Of a DNA stretch of 64,000 nucleotides, positions 8,313 to 16,486 are shown piece by piece. A program made the position numbers and the translations under genes. The DNA comes from CAWEQO01 sp963811225 (lineage in GTDB: Bacteria > Chloroflexota > Anaerolineae > Anaerolineales > Anaerolineaceae), in contig CAWEQO010000002.1 of the NCBI GenBank assembly GCA_963811225.1, forward strand, positions 558,001 through 622,000, in the 5' to 3' direction. The notes under the pieces were generated by a model. It saw nothing but the letters and a program-made list of their open reading frames with translations, had not been told where the DNA came from and did not search any database. Each line of letters opens with the position of its first letter. The stretch's first letter is position 1.

Positions 8313-8972
8313 ATGAGTGATCAACAACCCCCTACCAGTTTCGACTGGGGCATCTACTCCGACGCTACCTTTGCCGGGCTGTCGGTGCTGATCCCCATCC
8401 CGCTGCTCGACCTGGCGTTTGAGTCGTTCTTCCGGCGGCGCATGCCGGGCGACATCGCCCGCAGCCGCGGCCGCAAGCTCTCGCCGCCGGTGATCGACGC
8501 GCTCAACCGCGGCCAGGGCTGCTTCAGCGGCTGCCTGACGCTGCCGTTCCAGTTGGCGCTGGAGTTCATCAAGCGCCTGTCGACCAAGCTGCTGTACTTC
8601 CTGGCGATCAAATCGGCCAGCGATCAGCTGAGCTACTACTGGCACCGCGCCTTCTTAATCGATTACAGCTTGCAGCAGGGTTACCTGAGCGATCCGATCT
8701 CGGCGGGTGTGGCGCAGCAAGCCATGCAGCAGGCGCTGAAAGAGGCCGACACCAGCCCGCTGGGTCAACTGGCCTACCAGGTGGTCAGCGGGGCGAAGAA
8801 CGTGCTGCGCATGCTGCGCCTGGCGCGGCGGGACGAGCGCAGCGCCGAGATCGAGCAGACTCGCAGAGAGATCGACCGCAATTGGGCGCGCTTTGCGGAT
8901 TACCTGAATTCGCTGGCGCAACGCTACGAAGAGGTTTACCGCCAGGTGCGCCAGGAACAGGCGGCCGAATGA
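8313..8972 (+). CDS. Conserved hypothetical protein, membrane-associated
   Basis: A 219-residue protein that I do not recognise. Near residues 15-35 it has a hydrophobic segment (ATFAGLSVLIPIPLLDLAFE) followed by a basic cluster (FFRRRMPGDIARSRGRK), and a second amphipathic region near 65-90 (FQLALEFIKRLSTKLLYFL). The C-terminal third is a strongly charged helix (RDERSAEIEQTRREIDRN). A membrane-attached regulatory role is possible but unproven. Its stop overlaps the next start as ATGA, so the two unknown proteins are probably made together. Confidence 0.65.
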   Translation: MSDQQPPTSFDWGIYSDATFAGLSVLIPIPLLDLAFESFFRRRMPGDIARSRGRKLSPPVIDALNRGQGCFSGCLTLPFQLALEFIKRLSTKLLYFLAIKSASDQLSYYWHRAFLIDYSLQQGYLSDPISAGVAQQAMQQALKEADTSPLGQLAYQVVSGAKNVLRMLRLARRDERSAEIEQTRREIDRNWARFADYLNSLAQRYEEVYRQVRQEQAAE

Positions 8973-9799
8973 GCCGCTTGCAGCGCATTTCCTACCTGTT
9001 CCCCAACAATCAGCCCGAATGGTACAGCTACCTGGCCGGAATGATGCAAATGGTGCCCGGCTCCGATTTCACCGGTAACCGGGTGACCCTGGCCCCGGCC
9101 TTCCCGCCTGGCGGACTGCCGGTGACCTCGACCAACACCGGCAAGGTTAACCTGCCGCGGGCGCTGTTCTACGGGCTGGAAGATTTGCGGGTGCAGGTGG
9201 GTAACCTGCTGCTGGAGAGTGGGCCGCCGCAGGGAACGGTGGAGCCGGTCTCGGCCGGCAACGTGCCGGAAGCGCACCTGGCCATGCCGCTCAAGGACGT
9301 GTACCAGCAGTTCCGCGAGCACCTGCTCGGCCTGGACCACACCGGATTGGACCTGCCGCCGCAGCGCCTGCCCGAGGAAGATTGGCAGCGCCTGGTGCGG
9401 CAGATGGCACGGTCCGCCAACCTGTACAGCTACCCCAACGGCAAGCCCTGGCGCTTCGTGATCCCGGCCAGTCAGGGAGAATACCTGCGCGAGATCGAGC
9501 CGGCGAAGAGCTACCGCGAGCCCAAGTTCGAGCTGGCCTACGACGATTACGCCACGCTGCCGGGGATCCAGTTCCACCTGCGCACTGAGTTCACGCGCGA
9601 GCAGGTGGCGGCGCGCCTGCCCGAGCCGTACGGCTTCCACCTGCCGGGGGCCGAGACCTTCCGCAGCGTGTACGTGCAGCATCCCTGGCCGGGGCTGCTG
9701 GTGCGCTTCGACTTCGGCTACCGCCACCTGCCCGGCCCAACCGATTGGGACACCGCAGAGTGGCTGGTGAAAGAGGGCAGAAGGGTGGAAGGAGCGTAA
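8969..9799 (+). CDS. Conserved hypothetical protein
   Basis: A 276-residue soluble protein without a recognised domain. It has no signal peptide or membrane segment; the sequence is rich in aromatic and proline residues (for example LVRQMARSANLYSYPNGKPW and YVQHPWPGLLVRFDFGY). The ATG at 8969 overlaps the preceding gene's stop by four bases, which fixes the start better than the longer in-frame options. The C-terminal 15 residues are polar. Function unknown; co-translation with the upstream membrane-associated protein is the only clue. Confidence 0.65.
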   Translation: MSRLQRISYLFPNNQPEWYSYLAGMMQMVPGSDFTGNRVTLAPAFPPGGLPVTSTNTGKVNLPRALFYGLEDLRVQVGNLLLESGPPQGTVEPVSAGNVPEAHLAMPLKDVYQQFREHLLGLDHTGLDLPPQRLPEEDWQRLVRQMARSANLYSYPNGKPWRFVIPASQGEYLREIEPAKSYREPKFELAYDDYATLPGIQFHLRTEFTREQVAARLPEPYGFHLPGAETFRSVYVQHPWPGLLVRFDFGYRHLPGPTDWDTAEWLVKEGRRVEGA

Positions 9800-9820
9800 G
9801 GCAAAGCGGCCACCCGTCTC

Positions 9821-10483
9821 TTACAAATACTTCCCCACCCCTTGATCCGACAGCAAATAGCGCGTCACCGCTGCCTCGAAGTACGGCGGATCGAGGCTGC
9901 GCAGCAGCCAATCTTTGAACCACCGGCTTTGCTGAAAGGCCAGCAGTGGACCCATCAGGCGCTGAAAGCGCGAGTTGCCGACCGCCAGCAGGGCGTCGTT
10001 GAGGAAGACCGCCTCGCTTTCGAACGAAGGCGCTTCCAGGAAGCGGTTGAGCCAGCCGGAGAACTTCTGCACCAGGGGATCATCGATGCCCAGTCCTTCC
10101 AGGATCGAATTGCCTTGCTCGGGCAGACGGATCGTCAAAACCGTGTTCTCGATGTAATGCGTTTCCAGCAGAGTGTGCGCCATTTTAAGGCGCATCAGCG
10201 GGCGCACGAACACCAGCGGCGGCTTGCGGAAAACGATCGAGCGCGTACGAAGCTCGTCGAGGGCGCAGTGCACCAGGTAACCCAGGATGAAGGAACGCAG
10301 ATCGGGGTAGCGCTCGAACCAGGCGGCGATCTCCGCCAGGGGCAGATGGGTCTGGTCGCGCGGCAGCCCGGCTAGGTAGCGGAAATCGGGGACGACCGCC
10401 CCAAGGTAGTACGCAGGCCGGTCTACGGGCTTGAGCACCGTTTCTATCTGGCTGGCAATCACGAGGTGCGTGTAGATGTACAT
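9821..10483 (-). CDS. Zinc-dependent phospholipase C/D-like protein
   Basis: A 220-residue protein resembling the zinc-dependent PLC/S1-P1 helical fold. The N-terminal HLVIASQIE, the LGAVVPDFRYLAGLPRDQTH segment (about residues 28-47) and FILGYLVHCALDELR (about 65-79) place His and Asp residues where the family's zinc ligands fall. Phosphodiesterase activity is an inference from this pattern. It lies three bases downstream of the PPOX gene stop on the same strand, so the two probably form one transcript. The start at 10483 lacks a strong ribosome site. Confidence 0.6.
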   Translation of the reverse strand: MYIYTHLVIASQIETVLKPVDRPAYYLGAVVPDFRYLAGLPRDQTHLPLAEIAAWFERYPDLRSFILGYLVHCALDELRTRSIVFRKPPLVFVRPLMRLKMAHTLLETHYIENTVLTIRLPEQGNSILEGLGIDDPLVQKFSGWLNRFLEAPSFESEAVFLNDALLAVGNSRFQRLMGPLLAFQQSRWFKDWLLRSLDPPYFEAAVTRYLLSDQGVGKYL

Positions 10484-10486
10484 CTC

Positions 10487-10987
10487 CTAGGGTTCCTGCA
10501 TCACCCACTCGGCGCCCTCTTTTTCTAGCACAGCCGCCGCCAGGCCATACGGTTCGGGCGTGATGTTGCGCTCGAAGTTCATCACTTCGATTTTGTAGGG
10601 AACCACGTGGATGAGGATGTATTCCTGCCCGTCCGGGCCGCCGGGCCAGTACTCGCTGAAATCCTCGCGCCAGTACTTACGGCGCAGGCTGGTGTCTTTG
10701 ATGATGGTCGCCGAGCCCATCAGGGACACGTAGCCGTTCTCCTGCTGGTTCTGGTAGGCCAGCGTGACCAGCTGGTGGCGCTGGATCTCATCGACTTTGT
10801 CGGAGTTCGCCCCGGCGCCCAGGTAAACGCTGAAATCGTCTTCGAGTGGGAAGGGCTGCATCAAGCGAGCTCCGGCTTCTTTTTTCTCGGTGATGGTGAT
10901 CAGGAAGCACAGCCCGGCTTGCTCGATCGTGTCGCGCACCGCTTCCAGGATGTATTCGATACTGCCAACGTTCATATTTGACCCCAT
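10487..10987 (-). CDS. Pyridoxamine 5'-phosphate oxidase family protein
   Basis: A 166-residue split-barrel flavoprotein of the general-stress-protein-26 type (Pyridox_ox_2/3). Visible features are AGLCFLITITEKKEAGARLMQP, the strand FSVYLGAGANSDKVDEIQRH and YVSLMGSATIIKD. Family members bind FMN; the substrate is unknown. The start could be 10987 or the ATG at 10975. Upstream lies a large inverted repeat (11015-11068) in the divergent promoter region, which could influence both this gene and the GH51 gene. Confidence 0.75.
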   Translation of the reverse strand: MGSNMNVGSIEYILEAVRDTIEQAGLCFLITITEKKEAGARLMQPFPLEDDFSVYLGAGANSDKVDEIQRHQLVTLAYQNQQENGYVSLMGSATIIKDTSLRRKYWREDFSEYWPGGPDGQEYILIHVVPYKIEVMNFERNITPEPYGLAAAVLEKEGAEWVMQEP

Positions 10988-11014
10988 GATTGTCTAAAAA
11001 GGGTGGTTGGAAGG

Positions 11015-11068
11015 TAACTGCTCAGGCAGTGGCCTCTCTGGAAAACCGCCACTGCCTGAGCAGTTACG
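11015..11068. repeat. Perfect 20-bp inverted repeat in a divergent promoter region
   Basis: GTAACTGCTCAGGCAGTGGC (11015-11034) is repeated exactly in inverted orientation at 11049-11068, with a 14-base loop. It lies between two genes read away from each other, so it is not an obvious terminator. It could be a transcription-factor site, an RNA hairpin in a 5' leader or a REP-like element. Confidence 0.75.
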
Positions 11069-11162
11069 TTGGAAGTATTGTACTATCGTCCCTGCGATCC
11101 GCGTGTATAATCTTGAGAAGCAACCTCTTTTCATTCGCAATCCTTCCGGAGAATCTTTCAGC

Positions 11163-12666
11163 ATGCAAACAACCCGCATCACCTACCATCCTGATTTTCA
11201 GATTGCGCCGGTCGACGAGCGCATCTTTGGCGGCTTTTTGGAGCATATGGGCCGGGCCGTGTACGAGGGCGTCTACGATCCGCAGTCGCAGCACGCAGAC
11301 GAGGACGGCTTCCGCCAGGACGTGCTGGCCGCCTTGCGCCGCCTGAACATGACCGCCATGCGCTACCCCGGCGGCAACTTCGCCTCCGGCTACCACTGGA
11401 CGGACGGCGTCGGCCCGAAGGAACTGCGCCCAACCGTGCGCGAACTGGCCTGGCAGAGCATCGAACCGAACCAGTTTGGCACGGATGAATTCATGCAAAT
11501 GTCGCGGCAGATGGGCTGGACGCCGATGATCACGATCAACCTGGGCACCGGCACGCCCGAGGAGGCCCGCAATTGGGTGGAATATACCAACAGCCCAGCC
11601 GGGACCAGGTACGCCAACCTGCGCGCCGCCAACGGCTCGGAGCAGCCTTATAACGTCAAGCTGTGGTGTTTAGGCAACGAAATGGACGGCCCCTGGCAGT
11701 TGGGTCATGTCCCTGCAGATCAGTATGCCATCCGCGCCCAGCAGGCTGCCAAGCTGATGAAGGACACCGACCCAAGCATCGAGACAGTGGCCTGCGGCTC
11801 GTGCACCGTCGACCTGCCCACGTATATGGAATGGGACCGCACGGTGCTGGAGTACATCGGTGAGTATGCCGACTATATCAGCCTGCACCGCTACGTTGGC
11901 AACCGCCAGGGCGACACCGCCGATTACCTGGCCGTGACCAACTCCATCGATCAGCAGATCGAGGAGATGGACGCCGCCTGCCGTTACGCGCAGGCGAAGA
12001 CCCGCAGCAAAAAACGTCATTATTTGTGCTTCGACGAGTGGAACGTGTGGTACCGCACCGCCAATCCCGAGCATACCAACGGCCGCGGCAAGTTCGCCCC
12101 GCCCCTGATCGAGGAGCACTACAACCTGGAGGACGCCCTGGTGGTGGCGGGCTTCCTCAACAGCTTCATCCGTCACGCCGAACTCGGTTAAAATTGCCAA
12201 CATCGCCCAGATCGCCAACGTGATTGCCCCGCTGCTTACCCGCGGCGACGAGCTGCTGATGCAGACCATCTTCTACCCGCTCATGCTGTTTTCCGCCCGC
12301 CGGGATGGAGTGGCGCTGCGGCCCTCGGTCAGCGGACCGGGCTATGACAGCCCCAGTTACGGCCGGGTCGACACGATCGACACCAGCGCCATCCTGGGCG
12401 AGGGTGTGCTGCATACCTTCCTGGTCAACCGCAGCCAGGACGAGACCGCCGAGGTGGAGATCGGCTTCCCGGGCGGCAATCTCACCGGCGTGCAGTCCGC
12501 CGAGGTGGTGACCGGGCCGAACGCAGATGCGAAGAACACGTTCGAGCAGCCGGATCTGATCCGCAACCGCCCGCTGGAGGGAGTGACCGTGCAAAATGGT
12601 GGGGCGGTGGTGCAGATGCCGCCTTTATCGCTGGCCGCGATTACATTCACGGCTGAAAGAGCGTAA
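11163..12666 (+). pseudogene. abfA: GH51 alpha-L-arabinofuranosidase, single frameshift
   Basis: This gene encodes an enzyme that removes terminal arabinofuranose from hemicellulose fragments, probably in the cytoplasm because there is no signal peptide. The GH51 acid/base Glu is in LWCLGNEMDGPWQLGH (about residue 175) and the nucleophile Glu in LCFDEWNVWYR (about residue 290). After NSFIRHAE the frame breaks near 12182, and the family's VKIANIAQIANVIAPLLT continues in another frame to the C-terminal beta-sandwich ending at 12666. Deleting one A from GAACTCG restores a normal protein of about 500 residues. The start ATG 11163 has GGAG upstream. Confidence 0.88.
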
Positions 12667-12692
12667 ATCAGAGAGATTTGCGCGAGCAAAGC

Positions 12693-12754
12693 CGCAGAGA
12701 ATTCGAAAGAGGCAGAGAGGTAAAAAGCTCTCTGCCTCTTTCGAATTCTCTGCG
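12693..12754. terminator. Perfect 27-bp inverted repeat between convergent genes
   Basis: Bases 12693-12719 are the exact reverse complement of 12728-12754, with loop GTAAAAAG. The right arm directly abuts the stop codon of the P-type ATPase gene and the left arm follows the GH51 gene by 26 bases. It can act as a terminator in both directions, although the stem is far longer than usual. Confidence 0.75.
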
Positions 12755-15154
12755 TTACGCTCTTAGCTCGAACCCCAATAACCTGAGCGCGTTGAGCGCC
12801 ACCAGCACGGTGCTGCCCTCGTGGGCCGCGACTGTCCAGCTCAACTGGCCGACGCCGATCACCGAGGTCACGATCAGCAGGGCGATCACGCCCAGGGCAA
12901 TCGCCAGGTTCTGCTGGATGATCGCCCGGCTGGCGCGCGACAGCCCGACCGCAAAGGGCAGCTTGCTCAGATCGTCGGCCATCAGGGCGACGTCGGCGGT
13001 CTCCAGGGCCACCGCAGTGCCCGCGCCGCCCATGGCAATGCCCACCGTCGAGGTGGCCAGGGCCGGCGCATCGTTGACGCCGTCGCCGACCATTGCGACC
13101 GCGCCATACTCAGCCTGCAGTTGCCGGATCGCGCCCAGCTTATCCTCAGGCAGCAGTGAGGCTTTCACATCCGTGACGCCCACGTGGTTGGAGATGCGCT
13201 GGGCCACCTTGGGGTTGTCGCCGGTCAGCATCACCAGGCGGCGGATGCCCAGGGCGCGTAGGCGCTCCAGCACATTTGCCACGTCTGGGCGAGGCGCATC
13301 CGAGAGCGCCAGCACACCTGACACCTGTCCGCCGCGACGCACGGTCATGGTGGTCATGCCGTTGGACTCCAGCTCGGTCACCGCCTGGCGCACACTGGCG
13401 TCCAGGGGCTCGCCGCCGTCATCCTCGAACAGCTTCAGCGAGCCGATCTCCACCGGCATCCCGTCCAACCGGCTGCGCACGCCGCGCCCGGGCACGTTCT
13501 CCAGCCCGCTCACATTTGGCAGGGCCAGCTTGCGCTCCTGAGCTGCACGCACAATCGCCAGCGCCAGCGGGTGGTTGGAATGCTGCTCGACCGCCGCTGC
13601 CAGGCCCAAGATCTCGTCTGGATGGGTTCCGTCCATGGCGATCACTTCGCTGACCTGGAAGCGGCCCTCGGTCAGCGTGCCGGTCTTGTCAAAGGCGATC
13701 ACTTTCAGGCGACCCAGGTTCTCCAGGTGCACGCCGCCTTTGATCAGCACACCGCTGCGCGCCGCCCGGGCGATGCCCGCCAGCACCGTCGCAGGAGTGC
13801 CGATTGCCAGGGCGCAGGGTGAGGCTGCTACCAGCAGCAGCATGGCGCGGTAGAAGCTTTGCGTGAAGGGCATCCAGCCCATGACCGGCGGGACGACTGC
13901 CACCAGCCCGGTCAACCCCAGTACCGCCGGGACGAAGCGCATGGTGAAGCGCTCGACGAACTGCTGGGTAGGGCTCTGCTGTGCCTGGGCCTCGGCAACC
14001 ATCTCAATGATGCGGCTGATGGTGGTGTCTTTGGACAGGCGGGTAACGCGGATGTCCAGGGCGGCCTCCTGGTTGATCGTCCCAGCAAAGACTTCGTCCT
14101 CAGGGGCTTTCTGCACCGGCACTGACTCGCCTGTGATCGGGCTCTGGTCCACGGCGCTCTCACCGCTGCGGACGCACCCGTCCACCGGGATGCGGTCGCC
14201 CGGGCGCACGATCACCACGTCATCCAGGGACAGCTCTTCCACCGGCTCTTCGACGATCTTGTCGCCACGGCGGACGCGGGCAGTCTTAGGCATCAGCTCG
14301 CCCAAGGCGTTGATGGCGCTGCGGGCCCGTTCGAGGGCGTAATGCTCGCCGGCGTGCCCCCAGCCGAACAGCGCCAGCAGGAACGCGCCCTCGGCCCAGC
14401 GACCCAGCAGCGCCGCCCCGACTGCAGCTGCCAGCATCAACACGTCCGTGTCAAACTTGCCGTGCAGGACGGCCGGGACGGCGTTGTTGGCGGTATTGTA
14501 GCCGCTGGCAATGTAAGAAAGGATGAAGAAGACCAGCGCAATCGAGGCGGGCAGGCCCAAAAACGTCTCGCCCAGCCAGCCGATCAGCAGGAGCAGGGTG
14601 CCCAGAGCCACCAGCGCCAGCTCCCAGCGCTCTTGCAGCCAGTCGGGCAGGAAGGTCGGGACGGCCTGGGCTTGCTCGGGCCTGGCCTCTTCCGGGTCAG
14701 TGGACGGAACGACCGGGCGGGCTCCGAAGCGGCGCATCACCTGCTGGATCTGATCCAGGGTCAGCTCGGCGGTGTCGTAGGCCACGAAGGCGACGCCGGC
14801 TGCGTAGCTAACACTGGCATGCAGCATTCCAGGCAGGTCTTCGAGTTCCTGGCCCAAAAAGAAGGCCGAGTCACCGCTGTCCAGCCCGGTGAAGGGGATC
14901 TCTTCGTGGTGGTAGCCGTTGCTCAGCTCCGACCCGGCCGTCTCGGCCAGTCGTTTGACCGCAGGGAGCGAGACCAGGTTCGGGTCGTAGTGGATGCACA
15001 GATCGATTGGTTCGTGATCGGGGTGCAGGTGGGTCTTGAGGATGCCACGGTGCGATTGCAAGATGCGCTGCACCCGCTCGAGGCACTCGTCGCGGGCGTC
15101 CTGCACCTGGGGCAATAACAGCGGCACGGCAATTTCGACGACTTTCTCATTCAT
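12755..15154 (-). CDS. P1B-4-type heavy-metal-transporting P-type ATPase
   Basis: A 799-residue membrane ATPase that exports a transition metal. It has a degenerate N-terminal ferredoxin-like region with a His-rich patch (HLHPDHEPIDLCIH), TGES phosphatase motif (DQSPITGESVPVQ), the membrane metal site SPCALAIGTPA, phosphorylation motif FDKTGTLTEG, nucleotide motif HSNHPLALAI and hinge GDGVNDAP. SPC in place of CPC and the C-terminal AHEGSTVLVALNALR are hallmarks of subgroup P1B-4, linked to Co, Fe or Zn. I start at ATG 15154, which overlaps the ArsR stop by eight bases; the upstream residues would lie inside arsR. Confidence 0.9.
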   Translation of the reverse strand: MNEKVVEIAVPLLLPQVQDARDECLERVQRILQSHRGILKTHLHPDHEPIDLCIHYDPNLVSLPAVKRLAETAGSELSNGYHHEEIPFTGLDSGDSAFFLGQELEDLPGMLHASVSYAAGVAFVAYDTAELTLDQIQQVMRRFGARPVVPSTDPEEARPEQAQAVPTFLPDWLQERWELALVALGTLLLLIGWLGETFLGLPASIALVFFILSYIASGYNTANNAVPAVLHGKFDTDVLMLAAAVGAALLGRWAEGAFLLALFGWGHAGEHYALERARSAINALGELMPKTARVRRGDKIVEEPVEELSLDDVVIVRPGDRIPVDGCVRSGESAVDQSPITGESVPVQKAPEDEVFAGTINQEAALDIRVTRLSKDTTISRIIEMVAEAQAQQSPTQQFVERFTMRFVPAVLGLTGLVAVVPPVMGWMPFTQSFYRAMLLLVAASPCALAIGTPATVLAGIARAARSGVLIKGGVHLENLGRLKVIAFDKTGTLTEGRFQVSEVIAMDGTHPDEILGLAAAVEQHSNHPLALAIVRAAQERKLALPNVSGLENVPGRGVRSRLDGMPVEIGSLKLFEDDGGEPLDASVRQAVTELESNGMTTMTVRRGGQVSGVLALSDAPRPDVANVLERLRALGIRRLVMLTGDNPKVAQRISNHVGVTDVKASLLPEDKLGAIRQLQAEYGAVAMVGDGVNDAPALATSTVGIAMGGAGTAVALETADVALMADDLSKLPFAVGLSRASRAIIQQNLAIALGVIALLIVTSVIGVGQLSWTVAAHEGSTVLVALNALRLLGFELRA

Positions 15155-15455
15155 GCGAGATGTGCTCCATGCCACGCGCGAACAGCTCGGCGACGTGAGC
15201 ATCGTCCAGGGCGACGAACACCTGGCGGCCTTGCTTGCGCGAGCGGATCACCCGCTTATCTCGCAGCGTGCGCAGCTGGTGCGACACCGCCGACTTGGTC
15301 AGCCCCAGCGCCTCGACCAGGTCGCCCACGTTGGCCTCGCCCTCGACCAGGGCCGCAAGGATGCGCACCCGGGTGGGGTCGCTGAGGGATTCGAACAGCC
15401 CAGCCACACGCGCGGCGGTCTGCTCGTCGATGGTTAAGATATCCGTTGAATCCAT
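15147..15455 (-). CDS. ArsR/SmtB-family metal-sensing repressor
   Basis: A 102-residue winged-helix repressor. The recognition helix is NVGDLVEALGLTKSAVSHQLRTL. The last helix carries DAHVAELFARGMEHISH, which fits the alpha-5 metal site pattern DxHx10HxxH/E of SmtB and CzrA; no alpha-3 Cys pair is present. It should therefore sense Zn or Co and release DNA when metal is bound. A strong 12-bp inverted repeat lies directly upstream (15463-15494), overlapping the ribosome binding region, so the repressor probably controls its own operon with the P-type ATPase and possibly the divergent ZIP gene. Confidence 0.92.
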   Translation of the reverse strand: MDSTDILTIDEQTAARVAGLFESLSDPTRVRILAALVEGEANVGDLVEALGLTKSAVSHQLRTLRDKRVIRSRKQGRQVFVALDDAHVAELFARGMEHISHE

Positions 15456-15462
15456 AATCGCT

Positions 15463-15494
15463 CCTAATAGTTGAATGATTGCTCAACTATTAGG
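15463..15494. promoter_or_regulatory. Likely ArsR/SmtB operator
   Basis: CCTAATAGTTGA (15463-15474) and TCAACTATTAGG (15483-15494) form a perfect 12-bp inverted repeat with an 8-base spacer. Position just ahead of the repressor start and an AT-rich, TTGA/TCAA core are like the 12-2-12 operators of SmtB-type repressors. The function is inferred from this fit. Confidence 0.8.
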
Positions 15495-15522
15495 TATATT
15501 ATCATCAGATCGGGATGATGTC

Positions 15523-15581
15523 AAGAGAGTGGAGCGTGAAGGGCAGTTACTGCCAGACTGCTCTCCATTTTCCACTCTCTT
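15523..15581. repeat. Hairpin-forming intergenic repeat (AGAGAGTGGAG type)
   Basis: AAGAGAGTGGA (15523-15533) is inverted at 15571-15581, enclosing a small hairpin GGCAGTTACTGCC (15542-15554). The same AGAGAGTGGAG word occurs at 16438 and 2262, always between genes. A TATAAT box at 15585-15590 follows, ahead of the ZIP gene. Confidence 0.5.
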
Positions 15582-15620
15582 CCCTTATAATGAATCTGGG
15601 GGATAGAAAGGAGGATGGTC

Positions 15621-16333
15621 ATGCTCACACAGGCCTTGCTGTATGCGCTCATCCCACTGGCCGCCAGCGGCGTTGGCGGGGTGATTGCGGCGTTCTGGCC
15701 GCCGAGCGAGACGGTGCGCAGCATCGTCCAGCACTTTGCGGCGGGTGTGGTGTTCGCGGCCGCGGCCCTGGAGTTGATCCCGAAGGTGGTGGTCCAATCC
15801 CCGTGGGTGGCGATCCTCGGATTTGGGGTCGGCATTGCGGTCATGGTCGCGCTGCGCAGCGGCACCGACCGGCTGGAGAAGAATTCGAGCGGTCAGGGCG
15901 CCGATATCGGCTTGATTGGGGCCATCGGCGTGGACGTGCTGATCGACGGCCTGGTGACCGGGGCGGGCTTCGCGGCCGGGGGGAGACCGGGCTGCTGCTG
16001 ACCATCGCCCTCACGCTGGAGTTCCTGTTCCTGGGCCTGTCGGTAGCGATCAACCTGGGCAAAGGCGCGGCCAGGTGGAAGATCATCGCTGCGCCGCCCA
16101 CGCTCTCGCTGCTGGCGGTGGCGGGCTCGGTCGTTGGCGTGACCCTGCTGGCAGGCGTGTCGGCCGTGACCCTGGCGGCAGTGCTGGCCTTCGGAGCGGT
16201 GGCGTTGATGTACCTGGTGACGGAGGAGCTGTTGGTGGAGGCCCACCAGGGTTCAGAGAGCCCCTGGATCGCCTCGACGTTCTTTATCGGCTTTTTAGTA
16301 TATCTGGTGATCGATCAGCTCATAACGCATTGA
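15621..16333 (+). pseudogene. ZIP-family metal transporter, frameshift in a G tract
   Basis: This gene encodes a ZIP-type importer or exporter of divalent metals with about eight membrane helices. The first half shows QHFAAGVVFAAAALELIPK and GAIGVDVLIDGLVTGAGFAAG (metal-binding helix 4). The frame breaks in the six-G run at 15978-15983, and helix 5 continues in another frame as ETGLLLTIALTLEFLFLGLS. Adding one G or removing two restores a protein of about 237 residues. AAAGGAGG precedes ATG 15621. Proximity to the metal repressor suggests Zn or a related substrate. A homopolymer indel is a typical sequencing error. Confidence 0.82.
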
Positions 16334-16359
16334 AATCAGAGAACAGTCCACATGATTGG

Positions 16360-16416
16360 CATGTAGCCCCAGGCAGCCCTTACAGGGTGCTTCGCGAGGA
16401 TGCCTGGAGCTACATG
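16360..16416. repeat. Imperfect inverted repeat
   Basis: CATGTAGCCCCAGGCA (16360-16375) pairs with TGCCTGGAGCTACATG (16401-16416) with a single mismatch. It lies after the ZIP gene, just before the terminator hairpin at 16437, and may be part of the same mobile or RNA-processing element. Confidence 0.5.
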
Positions 16417-16436
16417 AGGCTTTCTATTTTCACAGC

Positions 16437-16471
16437 AGAGAGTGGAGAACAGTCACTGTTCTCCACTCTCT
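16437..16471. terminator. Bidirectional terminator hairpin
   Basis: A perfect 16-bp stem, AGAGAGTGGAGAACAG (16437-16452) with its complement at 16456-16471, has a three-base TCA loop. It separates the ZIP gene from the convergent ABC exporter gene that ends at 16487. Confidence 0.75.
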
Positions 16472-16486
16472 ACTCTCTTAATCTTC

